From Reticulitermes speratus (lineage: Eukaryota; Arthropoda; Insecta; Blattodea; Rhinotermitidae): a stretch of 64,000 bases of DNA. Location of the stretch: NCBI GenBank assembly GCA_021186555.1, contig JAJKFL010000237.1:4050558-4114557 (forward strand), in the 5' to 3' direction. The position numbers were made by a program, and so were the translations under genes. Shown here one piece after another: positions 22,414-32,479 of this stretch. A model generated the notes under the pieces. That model searched no databases. It saw only the letters and a list, made by a program, of their open reading frames with translations, and was not told the origin of the DNA. Positions within the stretch are counted from its first letter, which is position 1. Each line of letters begins with the position of its first letter.

Positions 22414-23199
22414 TCAGAGTTCTATTGTGTGTCCCATGTCAATAGCAGGCAATTTTTTCTTAGCAGTATGATGGATTGTGGCACGTCCAGTTTTCGTCTC
22501 CAATTCCAGCTCCAGTGTAAGGCTCTCCACTTCAGCCTCCAGAGATTTAGTTCGCCTAAACATCTGAACATAGTTCAGTTGCAGCTGACGTTGATATCGC
22601 AGTACCTTCTCCTTCTCCTGGGCCCACGTAACACGCTCCTGCTCGAACTCCATCCTCTCTTCCGATAGCTCTTCCCGCAGTCGCTCCACTTCTCTGCCCA
22701 AACACAAGTCACCGTTTGTCAATTTACTTTCCGTCGCAAATTCTATTAACTCAGCATCCTGTTGGTATTCTTCCATCTCTGGTTGTTGTGTCTTGCAATT
22801 ACACGCCTCATAACTACAGTTCGCCACTGCCTGAGCTGCTTCTAGGGCCTTCTCCATCTGCAGAATATCGGCACGTAACTTACTCACTTCTAACTCGCTA
22901 GCTTCAAGTTTCAGTTTGTTGGTAGAACCTACTTCAACGAGTTCATCCTTCAACCTGCTGATATCTGCCTTTAACCTCAGCACCTCATTGTCGGCATCCT
23001 CCAGGCGACGTTTGTTCGCTAGATTAGTTTCCTCCAGTTCTGTTGTCAGTCGCTGCAGTCTGGCAAGTTCTTCGTCACACGTCTTCATCTCTTGTCGCTG
23101 CATGTCCATCTCCGCCTCCTGTCTGGCGAGTTCCGCTTTCAGGTCACGTGTTTCCCCACGTAACTGAAGCAGCTCGTGACCCTTACTTGTCTGCTCGCC
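22414..23199 (-). CDS. LZTS/Fez1-family protein, C-terminal exon
   Basis: Last coding exon, 261 codons plus stop. The acceptor TTTTGCAG lies just above 23199, phase 0. The product is almost entirely coiled coil: LLQLRGETRDLKAELARQEA ... LEETNLANKRRLEDADNEVL ... VERLREELSEERMEFEQERV, then the block EKVLRYQRQLQLNYVQMFRR, which is the Fez1/LZTS/N4BP3 family signature. The C-terminus IEL fits a class II PDZ ligand (hydrophobic-x-hydrophobic), and a vertebrate LZTS member is known to bind a PDZ scaffold. A Cys cluster (CSYEACNCK) interrupts the coil. Role: scaffold at microtubules or postsynaptic sites, inferred from the family. Confidence 0.92.
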   Translation of the reverse strand, partial: GEQTSKGHELLQLRGETRDLKAELARQEAEMDMQRQEMKTCDEELARLQRLTTELEETNLANKRRLEDADNEVLRLKADISRLKDELVEVGSTNKLKLEASELEVSKLRADILQMEKALEAAQAVANCSYEACNCKTQQPEMEEYQQDAELIEFATESKLTNGDLCLGREVERLREELSEERMEFEQERVTWAQEKEKVLRYQRQLQLNYVQMFRRTKSLEAEVESLTLELELETKTGRATIHHTAKKKLPAIDMGHTIEL

Positions 23200-23667
23200 C
23201 TGCAAAAGTAAATCAGTTGAGGCTGTGGATCAAAGACATCCTTCGAACAAGAGTAACTACGGATTGGTCAATGGCCGTGACAGGTTGTATACACGTGCTG
23301 CGGGTTTACCAATGCAGTACAAGGAGACAGACCTTTGGGAACTACCTTGATACCTTTTAAGCTCATGATAGACTAAAAGAGGTGATGTTGGTGTGGCCAG
23401 GCTTATGACAATGGGTTCTCCTTAAAGTAGGAATGGCAAAAGAAAATTGGGTCCCTTTGTTTTTAGGGGGGGGGGGGGAAGAAAGGAATCAAAATGGCGT
23501 AGTATGATATGAACATGAGTAATGCCAACAAATTGAACGTACGTCTTTCGGTGCTCATCGTAGGGGTCTGCTGTCTAAATGTTTCTGGTACGTGTAATAT
23601 TGAATGAGTGTAATAACTGAAGAACAGCAGTAAAGGTCTGTAACTGCAAAACAAATACAGTTGTTCT

Positions 23668-23840
23668 CGTTAGGTTACGCAGTTAAGCAACATTGGGCGT
23701 GGTTAGTACGCGGATGGGTGACCACCTGGGAACACCACGTGCTGTTGTCATTTAGCAAGGGTTGCACAGCGGTCCAGGTGCAAAGGTCGCAGCAGTGCCC
23801 GCCCTAACGCACATTATTATTATTATTATTATTATTATTA
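23668..23840 (+). mobile_element. 5S-rRNA-headed SINE (SINE3 type)
   Basis: The head reproduces the 5S rRNA internal promoter region: GTTAAGCAACATTGGGCG, TGGTTAGTACGCGGATGGGT, GACCACCTGGGAACACCA. A unique body follows, ending in an (ATT)n tail at 23814-23840. The 5S-like part matches only the 3' half of a 5S gene, so it is not a functional rRNA. Confidence 0.88.
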
Positions 23841-23867
23841 AACATGAATTGAGGATTGGGTAAAAAG

Positions 23868-24297
23868 ATTAACTAACTAACTAACTAACTCCATACAGCA
23901 CAGTCCTTCTTGAGAAGCTAACAGGTCGTCAGCTAGTCAAGAAATTCCCCGCGTTTTATGGAACCCGAAGGTTCATTACCGCACTCACAAGAGCCCGCCA
24001 CCTGTCCCTATCCTGAGCCATATCAATCCAGTCCTTGCCCCTATCGCACTTCTTGAAGATACATTTTAATATTATCCTCCCATCTACGCCTGGGTCTTCC
24101 AAGTGGTCTCCTTCCCTCAGGTCTCCCCACCAAAATCCTGTATGCACCTCTCCCCTGCCCCATGCGTGCTACATGCCCCGCCCATCTCATTCTTCTTGAT
24201 CTGATCACCCGAATAATATTTGGTGATGAGTACAGATCATTAAGTTACTCGTTATGTAGTCTTCTCCAATCCCCTGTTACCCCGTCCCTCTTAGGTT
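23868..24297 (-). pseudogene. LINE fragment, 3' end (LINE-1 family of this window)
   Basis: On the - strand it matches the C-terminal part of the LINE at 41279-42545, including the final [19 protein letters not shown], and its 3' tail of TTAG repeats (23868-23890). The frame is interrupted and the 5' end is truncated. Confidence 0.88.
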
Positions 24298-24574
24298 GGG
24301 TAAGAAGACAGGTTGTGAAAACGTGAATGACGATATCAAAACGAGCCTAGGTGAAGATAAAGCAAACGTAAATTGAGGTTTGCTGTCTTCCGCTTCTTTG
24401 GGCTAGTGCCTTAATCTTCAAGGGTCGAGCAGTCCTGAAGAATACCTTTGCAACACCGGAAACCACTGACCCGGCGACGCAGTGTCACATCGCAGAAGAC
24501 CGGAAAACTCTACCACGCCACAGTAGAATCCTCAACCCTCGTAATGATAAATTGTCCCAGTGCCCTCCACGAAA

Positions 24575-24705
24575 GCGTGTGGTGGAGTGGAGGTAATATC
24601 GCCACTCATTCTTAAACTCAGCACTAGATAGACAAGAGCAGACCACTTGACGACCCTGCCCCCTTTTCCCTCCAAGGAAAAATCTTTCTTCTTTCATTGT
24701 ATAAG
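24575..24705 (-). mobile_element. SINE family-B relic
   Basis: Carries the family-B tail in antisense (GGAGTGGAGGTAATATCGCC, CTCATTCTTAAACTCAGCAC), strongly diverged and headless. Confidence 0.6.
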
Positions 24706-24954
24706 GCTATACAGGGTGTTTGGAAGCTTTGGAGAAGACAGGACATGTTTGCTGCTGACGGGAATTGAAACACTATTTCTACAGCCTGGAGCCTAGTGAC
24801 CTAACCTGTTAGGCTTACCAAAGTAAGTGGGAGGTGAAACAACCAAGTTCAAACACTTATAAGAGTGTATATGGCACTTGCAAGGTCATTGCGGGGAAAC
24901 ATTATGCTTTTCGATAGCTGGCTTTAACGAGACAAGTGACAGGAGGGTCATAAC

Positions 24955-25953
24955 GTAATGACTTTGTAAGGCACGTGTACTGTAATGACTTTGTAAGGCA
25001 CGTGTACTGTAATGACTTTGTAAGGCACGTGTACTGTAATGACTTTGTAAGGCACGTGTACTGTAATGACTTTGTAAGGCACGTGTACTGTAATGACTTT
25101 GTAAGGCACGTGTACTGTAATGACTTTGTAAGGCACGTGTACTGTAATGACTTTGTAAGGCACGTGTACTGTAATGACTTTGTAAGGCACGTGTACTGTA
25201 ATGACTTTGTAAGGCACGTGTATTGTAATGACTTTGTAAGGCACGTGTACTGTAATGACTTTGTAAGGCACATGTACTGTAATGACTTTGTAAGGCACGT
25301 GTACTGTAATGACTTTGTAAGGCACGTGTACTGTAATGACTTTGTAAGGCACGTGTACTGTAATGACTTTGTAAGGCACGTGTACTGTAATGACTTTGTA
25401 AGGCACGTGTACTTTAATGACTTTGTAAGGCACGTGTACTGTAATGACTTTGTAAGGCACGTGTACTGTAATGACTTTGTAAGGCACGTGTACTGTAATG
25501 ACTTTGTAAGGCACGTGTACTGTAATGACTTTGTAAGGCACGTGTACTGTAATGACTTTGTAAGGCACGTGTACTGTAATGACTTTGTAAGGCACGTGTA
25601 CTGTAATGACTTTGTAAGGCACGTGTACTGTAATGACTTTGTAAGGCACGTGTACTGTAATGACTTTGTAAGGCACGTGTACTGTAATGACTTTGTAAGG
25701 CACGTGTACTCTAATGACTTTGTAAGGCACGTGTACTGTAATGACTTTGTAAGGCACGTGTACTGTAATGACTTTGTAAGGCACGTGTACTGTAATGACT
25801 TTGTAAGGCACGTGTACTGTAATGACTTTGTAAGGCACGTGTACTGTAATGACTTTGTAAGGCACGTGTACTGTAATGACTTTGTAAGGCACGTGTACTG
25901 TAATGACTTTGTAAGGCACGTGTACTGTAATGACTTTGTAAGGCACGTGTACT
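24955..25953. repeat. 27-bp satellite (array 2), exactly 37 copies
   Basis: Unit GTAATGACTTTGTAAGGCAC plus GTGTACT; 999 bp is exactly 37 units with about four substitutions and no indel. Each unit contains the palindromic E-box CACGTG. Because 27 is a multiple of 3, long frames stay open on both strands; these are not genes. Confidence 0.98.
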
Positions 25954-26085
25954 GTAATGCTTTACTGTTACATGAACCTTTTGTATGGAAGATAATACGT
26001 CACTGCATGAAGCGTAAATTGCATTACACAGTTCCTGTACAAACGAATACTGCAATCAGTCAACAAAACATATACTCAGTAAAAA

Positions 26086-26134
26086 CAAGGCTACATGTTT
26101 CGACTAAAAATTATTAGTCATTATGAGGCATAAT
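26086..26134 (-). ncRNA. Hammerhead-like motif, decayed core
   Basis: GTCGAAACATGTAGCC and a 6-bp stem II (GACTAA/TTAGTC) survive on the - strand. The core reads CTCATAA, losing G5 and G8. Confidence 0.55.
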
Positions 26135-26214
26135 GACAAGAATTAAAAAAGGAAAAAAAAATAAAACTGTCAGCAGGCGTCGCAATTTTATTTTTTCCTT
26201 TTTAATGTTCTACT

Positions 26215-26260
26215 TATAGGCCTGATGATTGCTTGTTTAAGCCGAAACATGTAGCTTATT
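26215..26260 (+). ncRNA. Hammerhead ribozyme motif, well preserved
   Basis: CTGATGA at 26222-26228, stem II GCTT/AAGC with GUUU loop, GAAA 26244-26247, ACATGT, predicted cleavage 26253^26254. Stem I is a full 6-bp helix (ATAGGC with GCTTAT, one GU). Antisense to the LZTS-like gene. Confidence 0.8.
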
Positions 26261-26465
26261 TTACCTTGTGCTGTGAGTTGAGTATGACTACTTGAAAAAA
26301 TCTGTAATTTGATAACACAAAGGGGGTCTCTCTTTAAAATTATTTGTTGTGTTTAATTTATAGCATCAGATTATAATGTTTATGGATCTATGTGAATGTC
26401 TTTCTTTTACACTTTCCGAAATGAAACACGTGTCTTTTGAGAACGTCATGTATGACTATTATAAT

Positions 26466-26775
26466 TGGGGCACGCGGTGGCGCAGTTGGTTGAGGCACTG
26501 CGCTGCAAGCCGGAAAGTCGCGGGTTCGATTCCCGATGGTGTCACTGGAATTTTTCATTGACATAATCGTTTCGGTCGCACTATGGCCCTGGGGTCGACT
26601 CAGCCTCTAACAGAAATGAGTACCAGGAATCTTTCCTGGAGGGTAAAGGCGGCCGGTGCGTAGGGCTGACAACCTTAACACCTTAATGTGCCGATTGTCT
26701 AGAAATCTGGGAGCCTCAACCTCCTGGAACCCTAAGGGCCTGACCAGGCCTGTAATGGGATTGCTTTAACTTATA
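26466..26775 (+). mobile_element. tRNA-headed SINE, family A (copy 2)
   Basis: Full-length head and body. B box GGGTTCGATTCC. Imperfect target duplications around ATTATAATTG / TTATAACTTG. Confidence 0.9.
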
Positions 26776-26943
26776 ACTTGAATTATGCACGAACAACTTT
26801 GGGGGTACAAAGTTGAAGAGAAATTATATGTGGGGGTACGCGAACAAGAAAGATTGAATACCACTGCTCTGCGCTATTTCACTTCCTTGACCACGGATAA
26901 CTCTACAGTTTCATGTATCATCGAGCGCCACAGAACACGAAGG

Positions 26944-27585
26944 GGTTCTGAAAAGTAATGCCTCGTAATGTTTTACTTAACAGAAGCACACACAGGCGTA
27001 CAAAATGAACTGCGACCAATCCGTTAGACTTTCCCGCACCACGGAGCCGAATTTTAAACTTCTGCCGCTAGAGCGCTCTTAATTGTGCTCGCAAACATGG
27101 CGGAGGCCAATGAAAGTATGTCAGTGCGGATGAAACAGCGTGCAGTTGGCGGTAAAGTGAAACAGTGAAAACATAAAGGACGACTTCGAAGGATTCGTCC
27201 TCAGGTGATGCAGCCTGTCCATCATGTTAATTCTCGACTGCACGCAAATACGAAAACTACAGAGATTACATGCCTCGGTTTCACTGTCTGGAATCACGCA
27301 CCATACAACCATGATTTGGCGCCGTCCGATTTTCTTCTCTTTCCCAAACTGAAGAAACATCTTAGAGGACCACTACGCCTGAGACGATGAAGTCAGACTT
27401 GTGGTTCCGTTATACAGTTGCACAGTTCTATCATCAAAGACTTACGAAACTACTTGAAATTTGTCGAAATTTCGTAAGCTGAAAACGCAAAGTTCAAGAA
27501 AATTCGATGTTTTGGTTTTATTCAAATATGGGTATGCACTTCAATATAAAAATTACGAGGCATTCCTTTACAACACGCCCTCCTA
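26944..27585 (+). pseudogene. Mariner-like transposon relic
   Basis: Inverted termini share GTAATGCCTCGTAAT at the left and its complement ATTACGAGGCATTCC at the right. Inside, the frame at about 27240-27387 encodes APYNHDLAPSDFLLFPKLKK, the mariner transposase C-terminal catalytic block (DLAPSDF). The N-terminal and most of the catalytic domain are deleted, so the element is dead. Confidence 0.88.
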
Positions 27586-27830
27586 GTGTAAGTATTCTGT
27601 GAAAAGGAACGGGTTTGTTCTGTTACTAGCGGGCAATACAGACCGAACTGCCCTCTGTAACTGTTTGTAAGCAACTAATCCTGCACCTCTCCAGGGCCTC
27701 CTGCTGACAAGCCCAAGTACAGCGACTAAAATCGGGTTTTCGTGCAGTGCCATAACATTGCGATCGGACTCTTTCATATTAAAACTCCGGACTTTCAAAT
27801 ATAAAGTCTTCAACAGACGCCTCCTCTTAC

Positions 27831-28004
27831 CTGAGAGTCCTTCAGCTGTGCCTTCAGCAGTGACAGTTCGCCAGTCTTCTGACAAAGACCCCACTCTGTC
27901 TCCTCCAGACGGCCTCTAAGCAGTTCCACCTCCTGCCGCAGCTCTCCAGCCTCCAGTGTCGCCCTCTCAGCCTCTTCACGGAGCCTCTTCTTGTCCTGCT
28001 GCAA
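27831..28004 (-). CDS. LZTS/Fez1-family protein, coiled-coil exon
   Basis: 58 codons, phase 0 at both ends. Acceptor CCCTCAG sits above 28004 and donor GTAAGA below 27831. It encodes LQQDKKRLREEAERATLEAG then ELRQEVELLRGRLEETEWGL and CQKTGELSLLKAQLKDSQ, a heptad-rich segment. LKAQLKDSQ leads directly into the GEQTSKGHELLQLR of the last exon, the order expected in the Fez1 domain. Confidence 0.93.
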
Positions 28005-28144
28005 CTGAGGGACGAGCAAAGTCTTGACTAACGTCTCGCTAACACACGTGAAGCACAGCAAACACGTATTAACCTGAGCTGCAATATGACATATTACAGG
28101 CCGTGCCATTGCTTATGCTCTTACTCGCGGGTCTCTCACCGAGA

Positions 28145-28416
28145 AGGCTCGGCTGCCTCCCAGGCCATTCCACGTGGAATTAGTGGAGATGGGACAGAGT
28201 GTTCTCGCTTGCTGGGATTACGGGTTCGAATCCCGCCGGGGGCATAGATGTCTGTCTCTTGTGAGTGTTGTGTGTTGTCAGGTAGAGGTCTCTGCGACGG
28301 GCTGATCACTCGTCCAGAGGAGTCCTACCGAGTGTGGTGTGTCTGAGTGTCATCGTGAAGCCTCGATAATGAGGAGGCCTTGGCCCACTGGGGCTGTTGC
28401 GCCAATGGGATAAAAA
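28145..28416 (+). mobile_element. tRNA-headed SINE, family C (copy 1)
   Basis: B box GGGTTCGAATCCCGCCGGGG, then GTGAGTGTTGTGTGTTGTCA and GTCCAGAGGAGTCCTACCGA, the family-C body. The head is somewhat diverged. Confidence 0.88.
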
Positions 28417-28729
28417 CTTCTCAGTCTTCACACTAACGCCCTAAACCTATTTACTGATCTACCACTGACGATATACATTCTTACCGATCGACAGTGTCAA
28501 ACGTACATCAAGGAACCACCAAAATCAAATAGGTAATTCTGGGTAGCTGCAAAATACATTGGTACGTAGGTTGCATGCATTTCGATCGTATGGTTATGAA
28601 TGTTGTGCTTAATGCAGAAAGTGTGAGACTCTGGATAAGGGGAAAAACAATCAAGAAAGGGCGAAAAGTTTGAAAATGTGGAATTATAGTAGTATAATAC
28701 ACTGTGTGCATACAGTGACGACTGATATT

Positions 28730-30100
28730 GGTAGTATGTGCATACAGATGGAAGGACTAGATGTAGTATGTGCCTACAGTGAGACTGATGTAGTATGTGC
28801 CTACAGTGAGACTGATGTGTATGTATGTTGTGCCTACAGTGAGACTGATGTGTATGTGCATACAGTGAGACTGATGTAGTATGTGCCTACAGTGAGACTG
28901 ATGTATATGTGCCTACAGTGAGACTGATGTAGTATGTGCTACAGTGAGACTGATGTAGTATGTGCATACAGTGGAGACTGATGTAGTATGTGCCTACAGT
29001 GAGACTGATGTAGTATGTGCCTACAGTGAGACTGATGTAGTATGTGCCTACAGTGAGACTGATTGTAGTATGTGCCTACAGTGAGACTGATGTAGTATGT
29101 GCCTACAGTGAGATACTAATGTAGTATGTGCCTACAGTGAGACTGATGTAGTATGTGCCTACAGTGAGACTGATGTAGTATGTGCTACAGTGAGACTGAT
29201 GTAGTATGTGCTACAGTGAGACTGATGTAGTATGTGCCTACAGTGAGACTGATGTAGTATGTGCCTACAGTGAGACTGATGTAGTATGTGCCTACAGTGG
29301 AGACTGATGTAGTATGTGCCTACAGTGAGACTGATGTGTATGTGCCTACAGTGAGACTGATGTAGTATGTGCTCTACAGTGAGACTGATGTGTATGTGCC
29401 TACAGTGAGACTGATGTAGTATGTGCCTACAGTGAGACTGATGTAGTATGTGCCTACAGTGAGACTGATGTAGTATGTGCCTACAGTGAGACTGATGTAG
29501 TATGTGCCTACAGATGACTTGATGTGCAGTATGTGCCTACAGTGAGACTGATGTAGTATGTGCCTACAGTGTTAGATGATGTGAGTATGTGCCTACAGTG
29601 AGACTGATGTAGTATGTGCCTACAGTGAGACTGATGTAGTATGTGCCTACAGTGAGACTGATGTAGTATGTGCCTACAGTGAGACTGATGTAGTATGTGC
29701 CTACAGTGAGACTGATGTAGTATGTGCCTACAGTGAGACTGATGTAGTATGTGCTACAGTGAGACTGATGTAGTATGTGCCTACAGTGAGACTGATGTAG
29801 TATGTGCCTACAGTGAGACTGATGTAGTATGTGCCTACAGTGAGACTGATGTAGTATGTGCCTACAAGTGAGACTGATGTAGTATGTGCCTACAGTGAGT
29901 ACTGATGTGAGTATGTGCCTACAGTGAGACTGATGTAGTATGTGCCTACAGCAAGTCTACTTATGTGAGTATGTGCCTACAGTGAGACTGATGTAGTATG
30001 TGCCTACAGCCAATGACTATTATGTGCAGTATGTGCATACAGTGAGACTGATGTAGTATGTGCCTACAGCCAATGTCTACATTATGTGCAGTATGTGCAC
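28730..30100. repeat. 27-bp satellite (array 3), about 50 copies
   Basis: Unit GTAGTATGTGCCTACAGTGA plus GACTGAT. Many single-base indels and scrambled units (for example near 29510 and 29950-30090). No open frame of note beyond about 100 codons. Confidence 0.95.
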
Positions 30101-30291
30101 ACAAACATCTAAGTCTATCTCGTGCGATCCAAAGGATGCAGTCACAGTGGCGCGTGTCGGTTTGTATCGTGCCAAGAGGTGCTCTAGTTTGTATGTTGTA
30201 TATATTTTATCATTTTAACATTTCTAATATCTTAATACTTTGCATTGTACTTCCCATATTGATGTACTGGTGCTTGTACCCTTTGTATTTG

Positions 30292-30337
30292 AGACTCCCT
30301 GACGATGGCGCCTTAGCGCCGAAACATGTAGCAGTTC
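30292..30337 (+). ncRNA. Hammerhead ribozyme motif
   Basis: Core CTGACGA 30299-30305, 5-bp stem II GGCGC/GCGCC with CUUA loop, GAAA 30321-30324, ACATGT, predicted cleavage 30330^30331. Stem I pairs at 5 of 6 positions. It is followed by GTGCATTTGTTGGTGG. Confidence 0.78.
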
Positions 30338-30495
30338 TTAAACCTTAGGTACAGTTTGTAGTCCTATTGTGTGCATTTGTTGGTGGATGTGATTGGAAGC
30401 TCGTGTGGTCTGTGACGGTCTCCTTCAGCTCTGTTCGCCGCCTACATCCCATTCGCGCTCAAGTCAAAGGCCACGACGCAGTATCCAAAACGTAC

Positions 30496-30805
30496 CTGGT
30501 ACGTCTGCATCATGAGCATCTGTTCCAGTTTCAGCGCCTTCTGTGCGGCAGCCCGCAGTCTGCTCTCATGGACGTTCTTCATCCGCCTCAGCTCGCGCTC
30601 CCAAAGACGTTCCTTCTCCTGGTAAACCCTGAAGATAACCTGCTCGTTGTGCTCCATGGTCTGACGCAGGTAGGCCAGCTCGGAGTCACGTTCTCTCAGA
30701 GCAACCTCCAGCTCAACGACTCCAGAATCTGATGGAGAAGGTGTAAGGTCGAGCGGGCGGCCGCCATCGCCTGCTGACAGCAGCCGGAAAGACGAGGATT
30801 TGGAG
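30496..30805 (-). CDS. LZTS/Fez1-family protein, SDSG and coiled-coil exon
   Basis: Acceptor TTGCCTTCAG above 30805, donor GTACGT below 30496; one base completes a Ser codon, then 103 codons. It reads SKSSSFRLLSAGDGGRPLDL, TPSPSDSGVVELEVALRERD, SELAYLRQTMEHNEQVIFRV, YQEKERLWERELRRMKNVHE and ...KALKLEQMLMMQTYQ. A Ser-rich stretch with SDSG followed by a coil containing NExxI..V(Y/F)QE(K/R) is the hallmark layout of LZTS proteins. The exon joins LQQDKKRL of the next exon in phase. Confidence 0.94.
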
Positions 30806-31159
30806 CTGAAGGCAAAAGACCAAGGTTAGTTATTCCTGCCTGTCTAAAGCCGCGTTCCAACGACTGGTACAGTTGACAAATTTTTGAAACTTGTCGATAT
30901 TTGCCACTTCGTGGGAAATCTGCACTTGTTTATATGTTGGCATTTCTTTCTTTTCCCGCCGAATGCTGGTAAAGCTTTGATGGTGATATACCACACATAC
31001 TATTCACTATACATAGAATCAATGACAAGTGCTTTATCTGTATTTCAATCTTTAACGTTATATTTTAAAACCAAGTGTTTTTAAAATTTAGTATTTTATA
31101 TCTATGCATTGGTTCCATTAACGTCTGTAATATTTCGATATATGTATTCTTTGTAATGC

Positions 31160-31205
31160 ACCTCCCTGAAGATGGCCACATGAGTGGCCGAAACAAGTAG
31201 GAGGT
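31160..31205 (+). ncRNA. Hammerhead ribozyme motif next to a SINE insertion
   Basis: CTGAAGA 31166-31172, 6-bp stem II GGCCAC/GTGGCC with AUGA loop, GAAA 31190-31193, stem III ACAAGT (palindrome broken by one base), predicted cleavage 31199^31200. Stem I is a perfect ACCTCC/GGAGGT helix. Confidence 0.78.
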
Positions 31206-31216
31206 ATACAGTACAG

Positions 31217-31487
31217 TTCACCCTAGAATAGGCCACGAAGGCCCAGAAGGGGAGTAGAGGTATAGCTCTACTCTTTCTTTAACCTCGGTGCTAGTGGGGG
31301 TGGGTGGTCAACGCCACACCCCGGCCGCTTTACCCCCGGGAATGACGCGGTACCACATTGTACAGGAGGCTGGGTGGGCCCAGGACCGGTCTGGACGGTT
31401 GCGGAAAATCTCGCCCCCACCGGGATTCGATCCCCGGACCGTCCAGCCCGTAGCGAGTCGCTATACCGACTGAGCTATCGCGGCCCA
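31217..31487 (-). mobile_element. tRNA-headed SINE, family B (copy 1)
   Basis: On the - strand: head GGGCCGCGATAGCTCAGTCG, B box GGGGATCGAATCCCGGTGGG, tail GCCTATTCTAGGGTGAA. Target duplications GTAGGAGGTATACAGT (31197-31212) and the 17-nt copy at 31489-31505 flank it and include the hammerhead cleavage site. Confidence 0.92.
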
Positions 31488-31670
31488 CGTAGGAAGGTAT
31501 ACAGTGTGTATAATATACTTCAATAACGTACGTGCATTTGTGGGCTTCAATATCATACCTTATCGTACATTTATTGTAACTATATTCACTTCGTGCATTG
31601 TGACTAAACTATTCATTTATAAGACCCACATATGCACACCTGGTATACATAAGTACTTGTGTATTTCGGT

Positions 31671-31962
31671 GGGCCGGGATAGCTCAGTCGGTATAGTGAC
31701 TCCCTACGGGCTGGACGGTCCGGGGATCGAATCCAAGTGGGAGCGAGATTTTCCGCACCCGTCCAGACCGGCTCTGGGCCCACCAGCCTTCTGTACAAGG
31801 GGTATATGGTCTCTTTATCGGGGGTAAAGTGGCCGGGGCGTGGAGTTGACCACCCACACCCATCTAGCGCTGAGGTTAAAGAAAGAATAGAGCTATACAT
31901 CTACCCTCCCTCTGGGCCTTCATGGCCTGTTTCTAGGGTGAAATTTACCTTTATCTTTACCA
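31671..31962 (+). mobile_element. tRNA-headed SINE, family B (copy 2)
   Basis: Head GGGCCGGGATAGCTCAGTCG, B-box region GGGGATCGAATCC, tail CTTCATGGCCTGTTTCTAGG. It is inverted relative to copy 1, about 180 bp away. Confidence 0.92.
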
Positions 31963-32253
31963 TTCCTCTTTCAAGGTTCCCAGGCTTTCCCCGTTTGTCC
32001 TTCTGGTAAGAACAACATGTAGATGACGATGAGTGTAGAGCATTAGCGGAATGATACTGATAGGGTTAAACAGAAGTACTGGGAAACAAACCTGTCCAAG
32101 TGTCATTTTGTCCAACCACAAATCTCACCTGGACTGAACTAGGACCGAACTGGTCCTCCGCGGTGAGAGGCCTGCGACTAACCGCCTGAGCCATGGCACA
32201 GCGCTGCAGTAAGTGTACTTAAGTACTACGATATACATGGCGTATGGTTTCAC

Positions 32254-32479
32254 CTGTGTCCGTGACCCTTGTTATGCGGGCTGCCCGAGTTAAGGGGCTT
32301 GCGAACATTCTCCAGACTGTCGTAACTGACGAGTTTCCGACTCGACGCCAGCGGAAGTGACATCAGAGACGTCATTGCTAGAGGTGGCGACGAGGATGCT
32401 GAGGTAGAGGAAGACAGCAATTTCCGGTCCAGTGAGTAGTTAGAATTGCTACCGCGATGGTGCGTCAGGTCGGTACTGC
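32254..32479 (-). CDS. LZTS/Fez1-family protein, Ser-rich exon
   Basis: Donor GTGAAA lies below 32254; the acceptor CCGTAG above 32479 is weak in pyrimidines. The exon completes an AGC Ser codon and encodes STDLTHHRGSNSNYSLDRKL, LSSSTSASSSPPLAMTSLMS, LPLASSRKLVSYDSLENVRK and PLNSGSPHNKGHGH, then leaves AG, which makes Ser with the first base of the next exon. The phases on both sides fit exactly. Low-complexity Ser-rich sequence is expected N-terminal to the Fez1 coils. It was not found as an open frame with a start codon but by splice phase. Confidence 0.85.

Larger units (their letters stand above)
23200..27830 (-). other. LZTS-like intron (4.6 kb)
   Basis: Contains a 5S-headed SINE, a LINE fragment, a SINE-B relic, the 37-copy 27-bp array, two hammerhead motifs, a family-A SINE and a mariner relic. 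A run of G's lies at 23466-23478. The segments 23215-23460, 24300-24560 and 26790-26940 show nothing recognisable. Confidence 0.8.
28005..30495 (-). other. LZTS-like intron (2.5 kb)
   Basis: Holds a family-C SINE, the third 27-bp array and a hammerhead motif. 28420-28690 shows nothing recognisable. Confidence 0.8.
30806..32253 (-). other. LZTS-like intron (1.4 kb)
   Basis: Occupied by a hammerhead element (about 31100-31560) split by an antisense family-B SINE, and a second family-B SINE in the opposite orientation. 31990-32253 shows nothing recognisable. Confidence 0.8.

Noticed and set aside
23668..23735. Functional 5S rRNA gene
   Set aside because: Only the 3' half is present, joined to a SINE body with an (ATT)n tail.
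24948..26117. Long open frames (332 and 380 codons) on both strands
   Set aside because: They arise because the 27-bp unit is a multiple of three and lacks stops; the protein is a pure 9-residue repeat.
31671..31745. tRNA gene
   Set aside because: tRNA-like heads with A and B boxes are followed by shared SINE bodies and target duplications; none folds as a clean, isolated tRNA.
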